From contig JABAKD010000013.1 of assembly GCA_012845835.1 (NCBI GenBank), positions 8,223,128-8,287,127 on the forward strand: 64,000 nt of DNA. The letters run 5' to 3'. Origin of the DNA: Undaria pinnatifida. Taxonomy: Eukaryota; Sar; Phaeophyceae; Laminariales; Alariaceae. The position numbers and the translations under genes were made by a program. Shown here piece by piece: positions 14,459-24,697 of this stretch (the first letter of the stretch is position 1; the number at the start of each line of letters is the position of its first letter). The notes under the pieces were generated by a model, which was not told where the DNA came from, made no database searches, and worked only from the letters and a program-made list of their open reading frames with translations.

Positions 14459-14649
14459 ACATAGCAGTAGCACGACAAGAGGCCAAACGCTTCGAGGTGT
14501 GACCATGAAAAAAGTGTTGTGGGGACGAAATAATACGCCAAAATTTGGAAATTATGCCAACTTGGAAATAATTGTTGTCCCATATGTTTGTTTCGTTCAA
14601 GCTCTGCATATGCCAAGATCCAAGAGTAGCTCGGGCGTATACCGCCCAA

Positions 14650-15150
14650 AATACAAAAAATTGCGCACTTCTCGCTTGTCTTGCTCAGCCCACGTACCCG
14701 ATCCCGGCCAGGTGCGGAACGGATACGGCAGGGCGAGGGACGTTTGAGCCGCCCCCCGAGGACGTTTTTCATTCGTTCAAGCCCTGCAGACGCCAAGCAA
14801 AACAAACGCTCGAGAGTTGCCACCGCAAAATTCAAAACATTAGAAACTACCGCTTGGAAATGATGCCGATTTTGTAAATCATCCAGGCGCTGCAGGCATT
14901 TAGATACAACCAAAATCTCCGGAATTTCTCCTCGACATGCGGTATTTTTGCAACTTCTCGCTTGTCTCGCTCGGCATCCGTCCGCGTTCACGTCGATGTG
15001 CGGAACGGACACGGCAGGCCGAGGGGCGTTGGAGCCGCCCCCCGAAGCCGGCGCTCGAACGAAGCTATTTGACCGAGAATTCCAGTTCCGCGAATCGCAT
15101 ACTTAGGCCGAGACGAAAAAAAACTCCTGATCGAATCCCTGAAACAAAAA
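14650..15150 (+). repeat. Composite dispersed repeat, copy 1
   Basis: Shares with 42400-42725 and 51510-51860 the segments CCGCAAAATTC.AAACATT, GAAATGATGCCAATTTTGTA, CGTCCGCGTTCACGTCGATG, GGAGCCGCCCCCCGAAG and TCCAGTTCCGCGAATCGCAT. The GC-rich centre appears twice here (about 14690-14770 and 14970-15060). Its function is unknown. A distant resemblance to the gag-end fragment (GTACGGAC..C and CCCCCC.CGAAG) was noted. Confidence 0.6.
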
Positions 15151-15396
15151 AATGATATATATATATATATATGTATTTGGAAGGCGTGTATGGGATATTC
15201 CAGTACGAGACAGCGAGCTAGTTGAGGTGAGCTCGAAATTCAGGAGAGAAGGAAGGATACGGAGGGTAGAACAAAAGCAAAGCGGATACAGCAGGGTTCA
15301 GGGAACTGGTGGGTGTTTGATTAGCAAGTACGGAACCGCAGCTGTTGTGAGGTGGGATATTGGAGGCGGAAGATTTGAAGCTGACGGACTGGTTAG

Positions 15397-16530
15397 GTAG
15401 GTCGATGACAATGGAAAGCCGATTGTTTCGCCAAAAAGTTTCCAAACATTTTTTGGGGGTTATTTTCTGAAAGATTCCGCGTAACGTCGCTATGGGGAAA
15501 AAACGTTCAAAATATATTTTTTTCTGGCTCTTTTTTGGGTCTTGCGGTCCAACAGGTCAGTTTGTCTATTTTCTATTAAGCCTTGATCAACATTGCCCAC
15601 CAAACACGATTGACCTTCGATCTCGAGATAGACACCCATGGCCACTGCTATTCGCTCCGGACAAGGTCACATGAGTGCAGGTGACAGCGTTGAAGAATTC
15701 ATCTCGATCCATGCCCTAGGGCGTGAGAGGTTGCTTGTGTTGTCCTGTGGTTTTCCGTCACATCCTCTCAAAAATTCTGTTTTTTAGACCGGTGACAATG
15801 GAAGGCCAAAAGTTTGAAATTCCCGAAGATCCCAGCCAAACTTTGCCTGAACGGTCGCCTATGGACCCAATTTAGTACAACTATTTTTTGAAACTTTCCA
15901 GAATTCCGGAAAAAAAGCGGAAAAAAAAAATTGTCGCGGCGATCTTGGCCAACATCGGCCTGAGAAATTCTCAAGCAGATCTTGGATTAGACGCGGCGCA
16001 ATTTCGTGTTCTCCACACACTTCGGTCCACGAAATCAGCGACAGCGTCGTGAACTCTGAGCGTGGCGAGCTCGTTAGGGGCTCCGACCCCCCCTTGGTGT
16101 ACAACGCTCACTCTACGGCGGGTGATTTGTGGCGGGCGCCGATTAGGCTTCTGTTAGAAACACATTTGGCGGCTGGTGTGTAGAAAACTGAGGCAAAAAC
16201 TTTCTATCGTCTCCCAACGGGCGAAAAACAGAATTTTGAGAGGATGTGACGGAAGACCACATGACAACACAAGCAAACTCTCACGCCCTAGGGCATGGAT
16301 CGAGATGAACTCTTCAGCGCGGTCACCTACACGAATGTGGCCTTGTCCAGAACGAAGAGGAGTGACCATGGGTTGTCTCTATCTCGATATCGAAGGTCAA
16401 TTGTGTTTGGTGGGCAGTGTTGATCTAGGCTTGATGAAAAATAGACAATTTTTACCTGTTGGACCGCATGACCCAAAAAAGAGTCAGAAAAAAAACGTTT
16501 TAATCACATTTTCCCCATAGCGACATAAGT
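15397..16530. mobile_element. Foldback element, copy 2, with inverted arms of about 360 bp
   Basis: The left terminus is GGTCGATGACAATGGAAAGC and an internal terminus of the other type, AGACCGGTGACAATGGAAGG, lies at 15788. The right side (16170-16530) is the inverted counterpart of 15490-15790: both carry the blocks GATCGAGATGAACTCTTCAG / TGAAGAATTCATCTCGATC and GGTCAATTGTGTTTGGTGGGC. The whole would fold into a long stem. The right terminus is truncated just after CCCCATAGCGAC. No transposase ORF is present. Confidence 0.6.
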
Positions 16531-16759
16531 CAAGAAATGCTTAGTTTTGAGATAAACACACAAACGATGCGGATAAAAATACCAGGCAGGAAGTTGTAAG
16601 ATATCAACAGTGAGAGATGTGGCGTTTGACAGGGAAATTGAGACATTAGTGTGTTTGCGTTGGTCAAATTCGGATTGGGTTTGGCCTATTTCTATTCCCC
16701 CGATCCCAACAAATATTCAACTTCCAAAAGCGGGATCCAAAATGGGGCAATCTTTCAGT
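16531..16759. other. Unannotated spacer
   Basis: Short noncoding stretch between two repeat families; nothing recognised. Confidence 0.3.
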
Positions 16760-17715
16760 AGGGGTGCACGGGGCCAAGAAAAAGAAAAGAAAAAGAAATT
16801 TCGGGGGTCTACTGGCGAGTCTGCCACCAGAACGGGATATCACGTGGTTTTTCGACGGTCTACAGCAGTACCACGAACGACTTCCGATACACCCACCGAA
16901 GCACGGACTACCGGCCAATTCCGCGATCGACAGCTGGCCGTGGTTGTCACGTGTCTCTGTGTTGGGGGCCCCTGTGCCCTGCCTCTTGTTCGCTCTTGTT
17001 TATGTAAAACATGCGGCGTGCTCGATGGTCTCGCGGCAGCAGCACACCAGAACGTCCGCTCGTACGACGTATCATTCTTACAGGAAATGTAACATTTTTT
17101 TCTTCGTCAATATGAACATAAAACGGTTGTTATATATTGCACAGAGTGATGCGAGTACGACTAAACTTGCCAACGGCACTCGTACTGCACTTTGAGCTAT
17201 CTGCTGTGGTTCTGGTTGCTACTAGTTGCTGCAGTATGTACTAGAAATTTTGCCCTACGGCTACTGCTGCTACACCTGCTGTTGTGTGTTTGCCAATGTC
17301 GTCAGTTGGCGTTTATGCTCGTCGTACATACTGCTTCTCACCCAGTACGTACGGGTTTCCTCGTACCTCAACCGTACGACAAGCTAAAAACAGAAGGAAG
17401 GTGACATGAAATGGCATGGACAATGGCCACATAGAAGCGAGCACAGCGGGATAGTTCGCTGCGGATCAACCGCACTCGTTCACGCCTACAGCAGAGGCTG
17501 CCTGGAGTGTCAGCGGCCGTGCTAAAGCCAGGGCCAAAGGCTGAAGAGGCGGCTCTACCTGCTTGGTTTTGTCTCGAGATTCTGTTACGTGAACTTTCAT
17601 GATTTGGGAGTTATTTTGTCACGAAACGTCTTGCCGTCGGTAATTTGTGTCACGAAGTTGTTGGATATCGTCGGTAATTTGTGTCACGTTTTAGGTGAAC
17701 CCACACTAAAAAATT
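16760..17715 (+). repeat. Approximately 950-bp dispersed repeat, copy 1
   Basis: Collinear with 49990-51395. It starts with GGTGCA.GGGGCCAAGAAAA and ends with GTTTTAGGTGAACCCACACT. An open frame at 16764-17195 shares TWFFD, LQQY.ERLPIHPPKHGLPAN and SWPWLSRVSVLGAP with the second copy and ends at the same stop, but a 2-bp indel shifts the 5' part, so I do not treat it as a proven protein. The copies may be fragments of a longer transposon. Confidence 0.65.
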
Positions 17716-17892
17716 GCCTTATGGCCCAAATGGGCCCAGACGTTCCTACAATTTTTTTATTGGGTTTGTTTTTTTGAGTTTCGAACCGAACAATAATGTT
17801 GTCGGCCAGGACAACCCACAATTGTCCCGGGCGAATGAAAATTTCGCGTGAGCAAGTAAACCGCATAAATCTACGTCACGTATGTATGTCGC

Positions 17893-17942
17893 ACAGCTTG
17901 TAGCAGCAGCAGCAGCAGCAGCAGCAGCCGCAGCAGCAGAAG
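17893..17942. repeat. (CAG)n microsatellite
   Basis: About fifteen CAG units with one CCG interruption. The flanking 17716-18185 has no gene. Confidence 0.9.
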
Positions 17943-18189
17943 CGGGCGGGCTCGCTTAGCAGATGGTTTGCACCACACTAAGTGACAACTCAGCACAGGC
18001 ACGGCCCGTGTGGCGAGGCCATGCAAGCGTTAGGTCGCGCGAAGGCCAGCAAAGCGTTGTGGCGGAGGGTTGGCAGGGTGCACATGCAACATCGATGACA
18101 CCGCTGCGTGCTTTGTCGACTACGGCTGGAGCATATTGACGAGGGTGCTGCGTCCTCTTTCGCTGTTTTTTTTGCTGCACTGCTGTGAA

Positions 18190-18430
18190 GACAACACTCT
18201 TTTCGCGGCGATCTTGACCAACATCGGCCTGAGAAATTCTCAAGCAGATCTTGGATTAGACGCGGCGCAATTTCGTGTTCTCCACACACTTCGTTCCACG
18301 AAATCAACGGCAGCGTCGTGAACTCTGAACGTGGCGAGCTCGTTAGGGGCTTCGACCCCCCCTTGGTGTACAGCACTCATTCTACGGCCGGTGATTTGTG
18401 GCGGGCGCCGACCAGGCTTCTGTTAAGGGT
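18190..18430. mobile_element. Foldback-element fragment
   Basis: Direct match to 15930-16160 and inverted match to about 3290-3520, including GAAATTCTCAAGCAGATCTT and TCACGACGCTGTCG-type text. It is a truncated internal piece of the element family at 2112 and 15397. Confidence 0.65.
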
Positions 18431-18524
18431 CATTTCTAACGACACTTTTTGGCAAGTTTCTTGCCAATTAGGCAGGTTTCTTGCCAATTTGGCAAGGTTT
18501 TGGAAATTTGCAGGGCTTTTCACG

Positions 18525-18805
18525 GGTCGGGTCAAATCTCGCGGGTCGGGTCGGGTCGGGTCGGGTCAGCTGACCCGACCCGACCCGCGAGATTTTCGAG
18601 ACGTCTTGACCCGACCCGACCCGACCCGCGAGATTTTCGAGATGTCTTGACCCGACCCGACCCGACCCGCGAGATTTTGAAATCGTCCTGACCCGACCCG
18701 ACCCGACCCGCGACAATCCGGGTGACCCGCGAGATTCGGGTCGTCTGGCGGGTCACGTTAACTTGACCCGTGACATTTCTCACGGGTCAAAGCCAAAAAG
18801 TCACG
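18525..18805. repeat. (GGGTC)n minisatellite array, left
   Basis: The array consists of about 45-bp units made of several GACCC blocks plus GCGAGATTTT and an 8-10 bp variable end. The first units run in the opposite sense (GGGTCGGGTC) and meet the others at GGGTCAGCTGACCC, giving a perfect local palindrome. Translations of this tract are strings of RPDPTRP and have no coding value. Confidence 0.85.
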
Positions 18806-19034
18806 GGTCAAAGCATGTATGCCTCGGTCGGTTGGTTGGTCCTTGGTCCCTCGTCTCTTTCCAGTACGTCGTGTTCTCTGCGTTTTTTACCGGCATTGTT
18901 TGCTGCTGATGATTATGTCATGTGGTGTGCGCGCGAGAAATAGGAAACAAACCGCAACCCACATGCATGGACATGCCGGTACCGTTAGACCACCGGGTCG
19001 ACCCGACGAGCGACCCGACGAGCGAGCTAGTAAT

Positions 19035-19570
19035 AAGTTACAAGTGCAGTCTCCGGCCCCGGCAAGCAGCCTAGCTGAGCCGCCTCCGGCAGCAAGCCCA
19101 CATCTGGGGCGGTGGATCTGTCAGCAGGGGCTGCGATCCGCGAGGATGCGTTGTCTGCTACTGGTGCTTGCTGCTGCCAGGGTGCTGCTGCTGCTGTGCT
19201 GCTGCTGCTGCTGCTGCTGCTTGCTGCTGCTGCTGCTGCTTCGGCAACGGCTGCTCTTCTTGCTTTTTTACGTTTGGTCACATTTCGTACTGGTATGATA
19301 ATTCTCGAGCTAGCTACTACTACTACTACTGCTGTATCTATCTTCTATCTGTGCAGTCTCCAGCCCCGGCAAGCAGCCTAGCTGAGCCGCCTCCGGCAGC
19401 AAGCCCACAACTGAGGCGGTGGGTCTGTCAGCAGGGGCTGCGATCCGCGAGAATCCGGGGTCTGCTGCTGGTGCTTGCTGCTGCCAGTGCTGCTGCTGCT
19501 GCTGCTGCTTCGACGACGACTGCCCTTCCTTGCCTTTTTACGTTTGGTCACATTTCGTACTGGTATGACC
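19035..19570. repeat. Tandem duplication (about 300 bp) ending in CTG runs
   Basis: Two copies (about 19040-19300 and 19350-19570) begin GTGCAGTCTCC.GCCCCGGC, pass through CAGCAGGGGCTGCGATCCGC and TGGTGCTTGCTGCTGCCAG, contain long CTG tracts and end in TTACGTTTGGTCACATTTCG. Poly-Leu and poly-Ala frames here are repeat artefacts. The segment lies between the two (GGGTC)n arrays. Confidence 0.75.
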
Positions 19571-19744
19571 GTAATATTACTACTGCTGTTGTTACGGCTT
19601 CAGTAGGTACGGGATTCGCGTCACACTGCTGTATGCCTTGGTACGATTAGCCACGGGTACTGCCTGGTGATTGTTCTGCACGCTGTGATGGCATATAATC
19701 GGAGCATCGGCACGAGGGAGGCAGGAAGCCGAAACGTTTGTATT

Positions 19745-20165
19745 TTATTGGCGGACCCGCGGGCCCGACCCGCGGGGCGCCTGCACGGCATCAACGTGGC
19801 TCTCAGCTGTAAGTTTGAAAAAGGCGGATCCGCCGGCTAGATCCGCGGGTTTGACCCGCGGGTCAGCCCAAAACAACTTACGGGTCATTATGGCTTGACC
19901 CGCGAAGTGACCCGTATCTCGCGGGTCATGACCCGACCCGACCCGCGAGATTTTGAAAACCTCTTGACCCGACCCGCCCCGCCCCGCGAGATTTTGAAGC
20001 CTTTTGACCCGACCCGACCCGACCCGCGAGATTTTGAAAACCTCTTGACCCGACCCGACCCGACCCGTGAGATTTTAAATCGTAATGACCCGACCCGACC
20101 AGACCCGCGAGATTTTGAAACCCCCTTGACCCGACCCGCGGGTCGGGTCATGACCCGTGAAAAGC
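19745..20165. repeat. (GGGTC)n minisatellite array, right
   Basis: Same unit as the array at 18.5 kb: (GACCC)n then GCGAGATTTTGAAA and a variable tail, about six units. It ends with GACCCGCGGGTCGGGTCATG, an inversion point like that of the left array. Confidence 0.85.
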
Positions 20166-20814
20166 CCTGGAAATTTGGACTTGCTTTTTGAACTTGCCGA
20201 ACTAGAAAAAAACTTGCCGTTCCGCTTCGCTGGCCAAGTTTTTAGCAAGTGAGATTTGCCATTCATTTGCCATTTTAGGCCAATAACGCCAACGCGAGGT
20301 TGTACAAACCACACCACCGCCCGGCGCCCGACGCTACACTTGTTCTAGCTTTTGTAATAGCGGGAGGTACGGAGGATACACGCTGTCATAGGTAGCAGCT
20401 ATAATAGGGCTGGCAACACTGGCCGTGAGGCCCACGTGGATGCCACATGGGCGTCGTTTTGAGCGGGTGCTGAAGCATAATCACAAACAGCAGCCGCCCC
20501 AACTTTTCCCAGGCGAATATGGCCGGGCTGGAAGAACTGCCAACCTCTGAGGTACGTGGGCTGTGTCTGGAGTCCTTTCTGCGCCAGCCGTTACGCCATA
20601 GAGAGCGTCCGCGTGCCGTTGGCTCCCTTCTGCTGCTGCTGTAAGGGGTTTGAATAAAATCTGAGGGCGTTATGATGAGAAACTTGTCAAATATTTTCAA
20701 AAACTTGCCAAATGTGCAGTGTTTCGCGTTAGAAAGTGTTGTCCTTTGGAAGTGTTGCCAATGTTTTCTTGCCAAAATAGCAGGTTCTTGGAAATTTCGC
20801 TTGGTCGTGAGAAA
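20166..20814. other. Noncoding spacer
   Basis: I see no supported gene. A TTGCCAA/AACTTGCC motif recurs at 18.45-18.5, 20.2 and 20.69-20.77 kb. Confidence 0.3.
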
Positions 20815-21285
20815 CGACTCTAAAAACACATTTGGCGGCTGGTGTGTAGAAAACTGAGACAAAAACTCTCTATCGTCTCCCAACGGGCGAAAACATAATT
20901 TTGAGAGGATGTGACGGAAGACCACAGGACAACTCAAGCAACCTCTCACGCCCTAGGGCATGGATCGAGATGGACTCTTAAGCGCTGTCACCTACACACA
21001 TGTGGCCCTGTCCGGAACGAAGAGGAGTGACCATGGGTTGTCTCTATCTCGACATCGAAGGTCAACTGTGTTTGGTGGGCAGTGTTGATCAAGGCTTAAT
21101 GAAAAATAGAAGATTTGACCTGTTGGACCGCATGACCAAAAAAAGAGCCAGAAAAAAAAGGAGTCATACTTTCCCCATAGCGACGTTACCCGGAATCTTT
21201 CAGCAAATAAGCCCCCAAAAAGCTTTGCAACCCTTTTGGCCAAACTATCGGCTTTCCACTTGTCATCGGTCTAGAAGCACGTCAG
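20815..21285 (-). mobile_element. Foldback-element arm, copy 3
   Basis: Inverted relative to 2112-2420 and 15400-15800. The right end, ...CTTGTCATCGGTCTAG, matches the family terminus. It carries GGATCGAGATGGACTC and GGTCAACTGTGTTTGGTGGG. The second arm is missing. From 21286 to 22160 I see nothing coding; about 40 bp near 21290 match the GCTTGCAAAG repeat family. Confidence 0.6.
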
Positions 21286-22167
21286 CTGTGAGTTCGATAA
21301 ATGTAGGGTCAATACTCATGCAAGCTGCGTGATACACCTAATTTGTGACTATAATACAAAGAGACATGAAACTAAAAGGAGTGCGTTATTCGGAACTTAA
21401 ACAAATTCTATATCGCGATTGACGATTTCGCAAATCGCCCGATATACTCTAATGGAGCAGTTAAATTAACACACGACATGCATGAAACTATGTGGAAGTA
21501 AAAAGTGTGGTGAGATTAAGCTTTACTATTTCTTTCGAAATCATCTCGACTACCACTCACTATTGTTGTGGGCAGCACACGAAATAAAATCATTAGAGTA
21601 CGAATAAAACCCAAAAGTACTAGTTACCGATCACTAAGCATTACATCAATACACAGAAGCAGTAGTAGTTCTATCCGCCTTTTACCCTTCGTTGTATACG
21701 GTAGCTATTAGGTTGTTCATGTTTTCATCCCTGGTATCATGTACCCGGTACCGTATATATATACGTACTAATAACAGGTACGTCTCAATACTCGCGTCTG
21801 AAAACCGACTACACCGCGTGCCAACCAAGGAACCCAACCGATGTACAAATCACGTACGCGGGCATGACGTTATTATTGTGGCTCAACAAACAAGTGGGAA
21901 ACTCCCAGTACCTCTATAAACTTAATTACTTAGACCTCGACCCCCTCGGAGGTCTCGCTCGGCATATCCTCCCCCCTCTCAGCCCTTCTCAGCCCGTAAT
22001 TGCCGAAAAGAAAATTAGTTGCTGGGGAAAAGAACCGTCCCGAAGTTCCTTGCCTTCCTTGCTTTCCCTATAGTCTAATTCTTAGCTCTCATTCTCTGAT
22101 CTTTTTACCAACTTCTTTTTTGTACTTTTACATTTGAAGTTGGCCAATTGCTGGCTGTTGAGAGGGA

Positions 22168-22577
22168 ATTGCCGTTGACGGCTGCAAAAAAATTGAATTT
22201 GAAGTTTGCCGGATCGGCAATAACAATATGAAGTTGAAATTTGCGAAGCGGACCAAGACTAGTGCGGGAGGAGGCTCCGCCAACAGTGGGGGTGGTGGAG
22301 GTTCAGGATCAGGCGTGTGGACGCTGGTCGGGCAAGAACGGGACTCAGCTTCTTCTGGCAATCCTGATTGGCCGTTGGCGGCTGCAAACAAATTGAATTT
22401 GAAATTTGCCGGATCGGCAAGAACAATTTGAAGTTGAAATTTGCGAAACGGACCAAGGCTAGTACGGGAGGAGGCTCCGCCAACAGTGGGGGTGGTGGAG
22501 GTTCAGGATCAGGCGTGTGGACGCTGGTCGGGCAAGAACGGGACTCAGCTTCTTCTGGCAATCCTGATTGGCCGTGC
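22168..22577 (+). repeat. Exact-period 200-bp tandem duplication at the 5' end of the nested gene
   Basis: Two nearly identical 200-bp units start at about GCCGTTG.CGGCTGCAAA. The first has ATG at 22228 where the second has TTG at 22428. Both encode the same Gly/Ser-rich leader (SANSGGGGGSGSG...). Because 200 is not a multiple of 3, the copies are in different frames. Confidence 0.9.
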
Positions 22578-22818
22578 CCGAGCAAGGGTTGTGACGGCTT
22601 CCTCATCGCACGAAATAGAAAAAACAGGAGTTCCCAGTACGCTGTCTGCGACACCTGCAGGAGTGACGACCCTTCCACGTGCCAAGCTTTTCATAACCTT
22701 AACGAGAAGCACTGGGGAAGCGGCGACAACCCTCGTGCATGTGACTGGTGTGACGCGGGCACCTGCTATTCACCTTCGATCGGCGTCCCTAACGAAGGAG
22801 CTGAGAGCTTGACGAAAC
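22228..22818 (+). CDS. Nested gene of unknown function, exon 1 (5' end unresolved)
   Basis: The second 200-bp unit leads into a Cys-rich segment with CPSKGC, CDTC, CDWCDAGTC and surrounding polar sequence. The spacing suggests a metal-binding module, but I do not recognise a family. The exon ends in phase 1 at a consensus donor AAAC/GTGAGT (22818/22819). The natural start is ATG 22228 (MKLKFAKRTK...). Because of the 200-bp duplication, that ATG reads into a stop at 22429-22431, whereas the copy in frame with the Cys-rich part has TTG instead. So either translation starts from an upstream spliced exon, or a non-ATG is used, or this allele is broken. The gene runs opposite to PDS and lies wholly inside PDS intron 2. 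Confidence 0.5.
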
Positions 22819-22906
22819 GTGAGTTTCATTTCTTCGTGTTGTTGGAATGTGATGTTTGCTGTCAGCTACTATACTATTGATGCTGAGAGTTTGTTCCCGT
22901 TGTCAG

Positions 22907-22930
22907 TGTGTTCAGCGCCGTGCGACATAG
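22907..22930 (+). CDS. Nested gene, candidate 24-nt microexon
   Basis: A 24-nt segment lies between a good acceptor (TTGTTCCCGTTGTCAG) and a consensus donor (ATAG/GTAAGA). It enters and leaves in phase 1, so the exons on either side join in frame with or without it. It would add CSAPCDI, two further cysteines in a Cys-rich protein. It may be an alternative exon. Confidence 0.4.
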   Translation, partial: CVQRRAT

Positions 22931-23146
22931 GTAAGACACTAGATGTCAACACCCTGTATTTTCGGTAGTGCTGCGTTGAGTGTTGGCTGAGTGTGCTGCA
23001 AGTTGTGCGCAATAGACTATGTGGTTTTGGGTGTTGGTGAACTCAAGCGAATCCTGTTTCCAATAATGATGCACATTGAAATTTACATTGTTTGACCTTG
23101 TGTGCCTGTCTGCAACGTTTGCTGTAGCATGTGTGTGCTACACCAG

Positions 23147-23250
23147 CGTGGTCGAACTACTACACGGTGTGGAAGCTGTGCTTGGGGACGCGTAGCCTGA
23201 ACAAACTCAAGTTCGCCTTGGTGGTCACGGAGGGCAGTCCCGTCATCGCG
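23147..23250 (+). CDS. Nested gene, exon 3
   Basis: Open in phase 1 to 0 and encoding WSNYYTVWKLCLGTRSLN then KLKFALVVTEGSPVIA, clearly protein-like. The acceptor is taken as CACCAG at 23146 because it fits the phase-1 donors upstream; an alternative acceptor GCTGTAG at 23129 lies in phase 0. The donor GCG/GTAAGC at 23250 is strong. The following 999-bp intron contains several degenerate copies of this exon end plus donor. Confidence 0.65.
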
Positions 23251-23790
23251 GTAAGCATGTTGTACTAGTTGTCTACGCAGTGACGCTGCGTGCTGTGATT
23301 TCTTTTTCATGCGTACAACCAAACACACTTTTTGTATGTACGAGTACGTGTACGGGGCAGTCCCGTCATCGGGGTGTAAGCGGGGGTTGTACAACGTACA
23401 ACCAAACACACTTCATGTATGTACGACTACGAGTACGGGGCAGTCCCGTCATCGGGGTAAGCGGGGGTTGAACAAGTGGTCCATGCAGTGACGCTTTGTG
23501 CCGTGATATAAACACACTTTTTGGATGTACGACTACGACTACGTGGTATCTATACATGTAAGACGCAATGAAAACGGGCAAGTCCCATCACGGGGGTCAG
23601 CCAGGGTTGTAAAAAAGGTCCATGCAGTGATAAATAACACAGCAGCATGATACCATCAGCACCAGTCGCCGTACACACTGGAGGTTGATATATAGAAATA
23701 AACAGAAGCTGAAGTTAACCTGGGTGGTGCTGGAGAGCAGTCCCGTGATTGGGGTTAGCGAGTTGTTCATGTAGTGACGCGGTGTACTAC
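23230..23790 (+). repeat. Tandem repeats derived from an exon end and its splice donor
   Basis: GGGCAGTCCCGTCATCG.GGT and following GTAAGC-like text recur near 23233, 23356, 23437, 23577 and 23730, separated by 80-150 bp. The spacers share AACCAAACACACTT, ATGTACGA.TACGAGTACG and TGCAGTGACGC. The first copy is the true end of exon 3; the last also matches about 20 bp of upstream coding sequence. Confidence 0.75.
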
Positions 23791-24249
23791 TACTGTTACT
23801 CATTTTTCATACAACCACATAAACTCTTTGTATTAACGAGTACAAGTAGGGTGCGCAACCTCTTCAGGAATCGCAGTACATGTCGGTCGTGATAGTATTG
23901 ATAGCAGCAGTAATAGAGTAGTACGGAACACTATATACAGCAGGTACTGACTCTTACCCTTCGTTGTCGGTATTCCGCCGGTAGGCCTTACATAGCAGTA
24001 TACCGGGGCTTACGCTTACCAGTTGCGACTGTGAATTCCGTTCGTTCCTGTCCCAGTGGTGGTTTCATAGGTGTTAGCAACAATGTGGTACCAGGCAGGG
24101 CTTTGCCCATAAACGACCGCTTTTATTACATCAGTGTTAAATTGTACGACTTCCTTTCAAACTTTGGAAACCGACGACAGCTACGTGGCCTTACTATTTT
24201 GAACATTCACTGAACGCTAGGTATTCCCATCCGTTGTTGTCGTTTGCAG

Positions 24250-24417
24250 AAGCCCTGCGAAGCAGTCGCCGCGGGCCGCCAAGCCGGCGAGGACATAAAC
24301 ACGAAGTTCACCGGCGACATCAAGGTCGGTGACCTCCTGAAGAAGGCAGGCTACCACTTGCTCGATATACATCCCGCATTCCATTCCCACGGTGCCAAGA
24401 GGGCGTTCGACATCGAG
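24250..24417 (+). CDS. Nested gene, exon 4
   Basis: 168 nt, phase 0 at both ends, between acceptor TTGTCGTTTGCAG and donor GAG/GTACGT. It encodes KPCEAVAAGRQAGEDINTKF then TGDIKVGDLLKKAGYHLLD and IHPAFHSHGAKRAFDIE. The mix of charged and hydrophobic residues, lack of stops and strong splice sites make it the best-supported exon of this gene. Family unknown. Confidence 0.75.
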
Positions 24418-24697
24418 GTACGTTCTACTCTTATCTTGCGTCCTGTGTGTCACGAGTCGAGACATCCATGTCTCTTGCTCAAGACTAGGGGATTGCGTGC
24501 GGATATAGTCTATGAAGTGCGGCTCTTCTTCCAAGTACCAAGAGCAAGTACAACGATACCATAGCAACAATTACCAACAACGAAAGAAGGAGCTCCAATA
24601 GTTTGGATGGTTACGACGTCTGCTGGAGAGAAGTACGAATACCTTTTTACACATACTTATCGACGTCCTCCCGCTATGCTTCAACGTTTGTGGACAG

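Noticed and set aside
19027-19650. Poly-Ala, poly-Leu and poly-Ser proteins
   Set aside because: They are translations of CTG/CAG repeats in different frames of a duplicated segment.
18525-20165. (GGGTC)n arrays as interstitial telomere or CRISPR-like array
   Set aside because: The unit is GGGTC/GACCC with a GCGAGATTTT spacer, not TTTAGGG or TTAGGG; spacers are repeats themselves and the context is eukaryotic.
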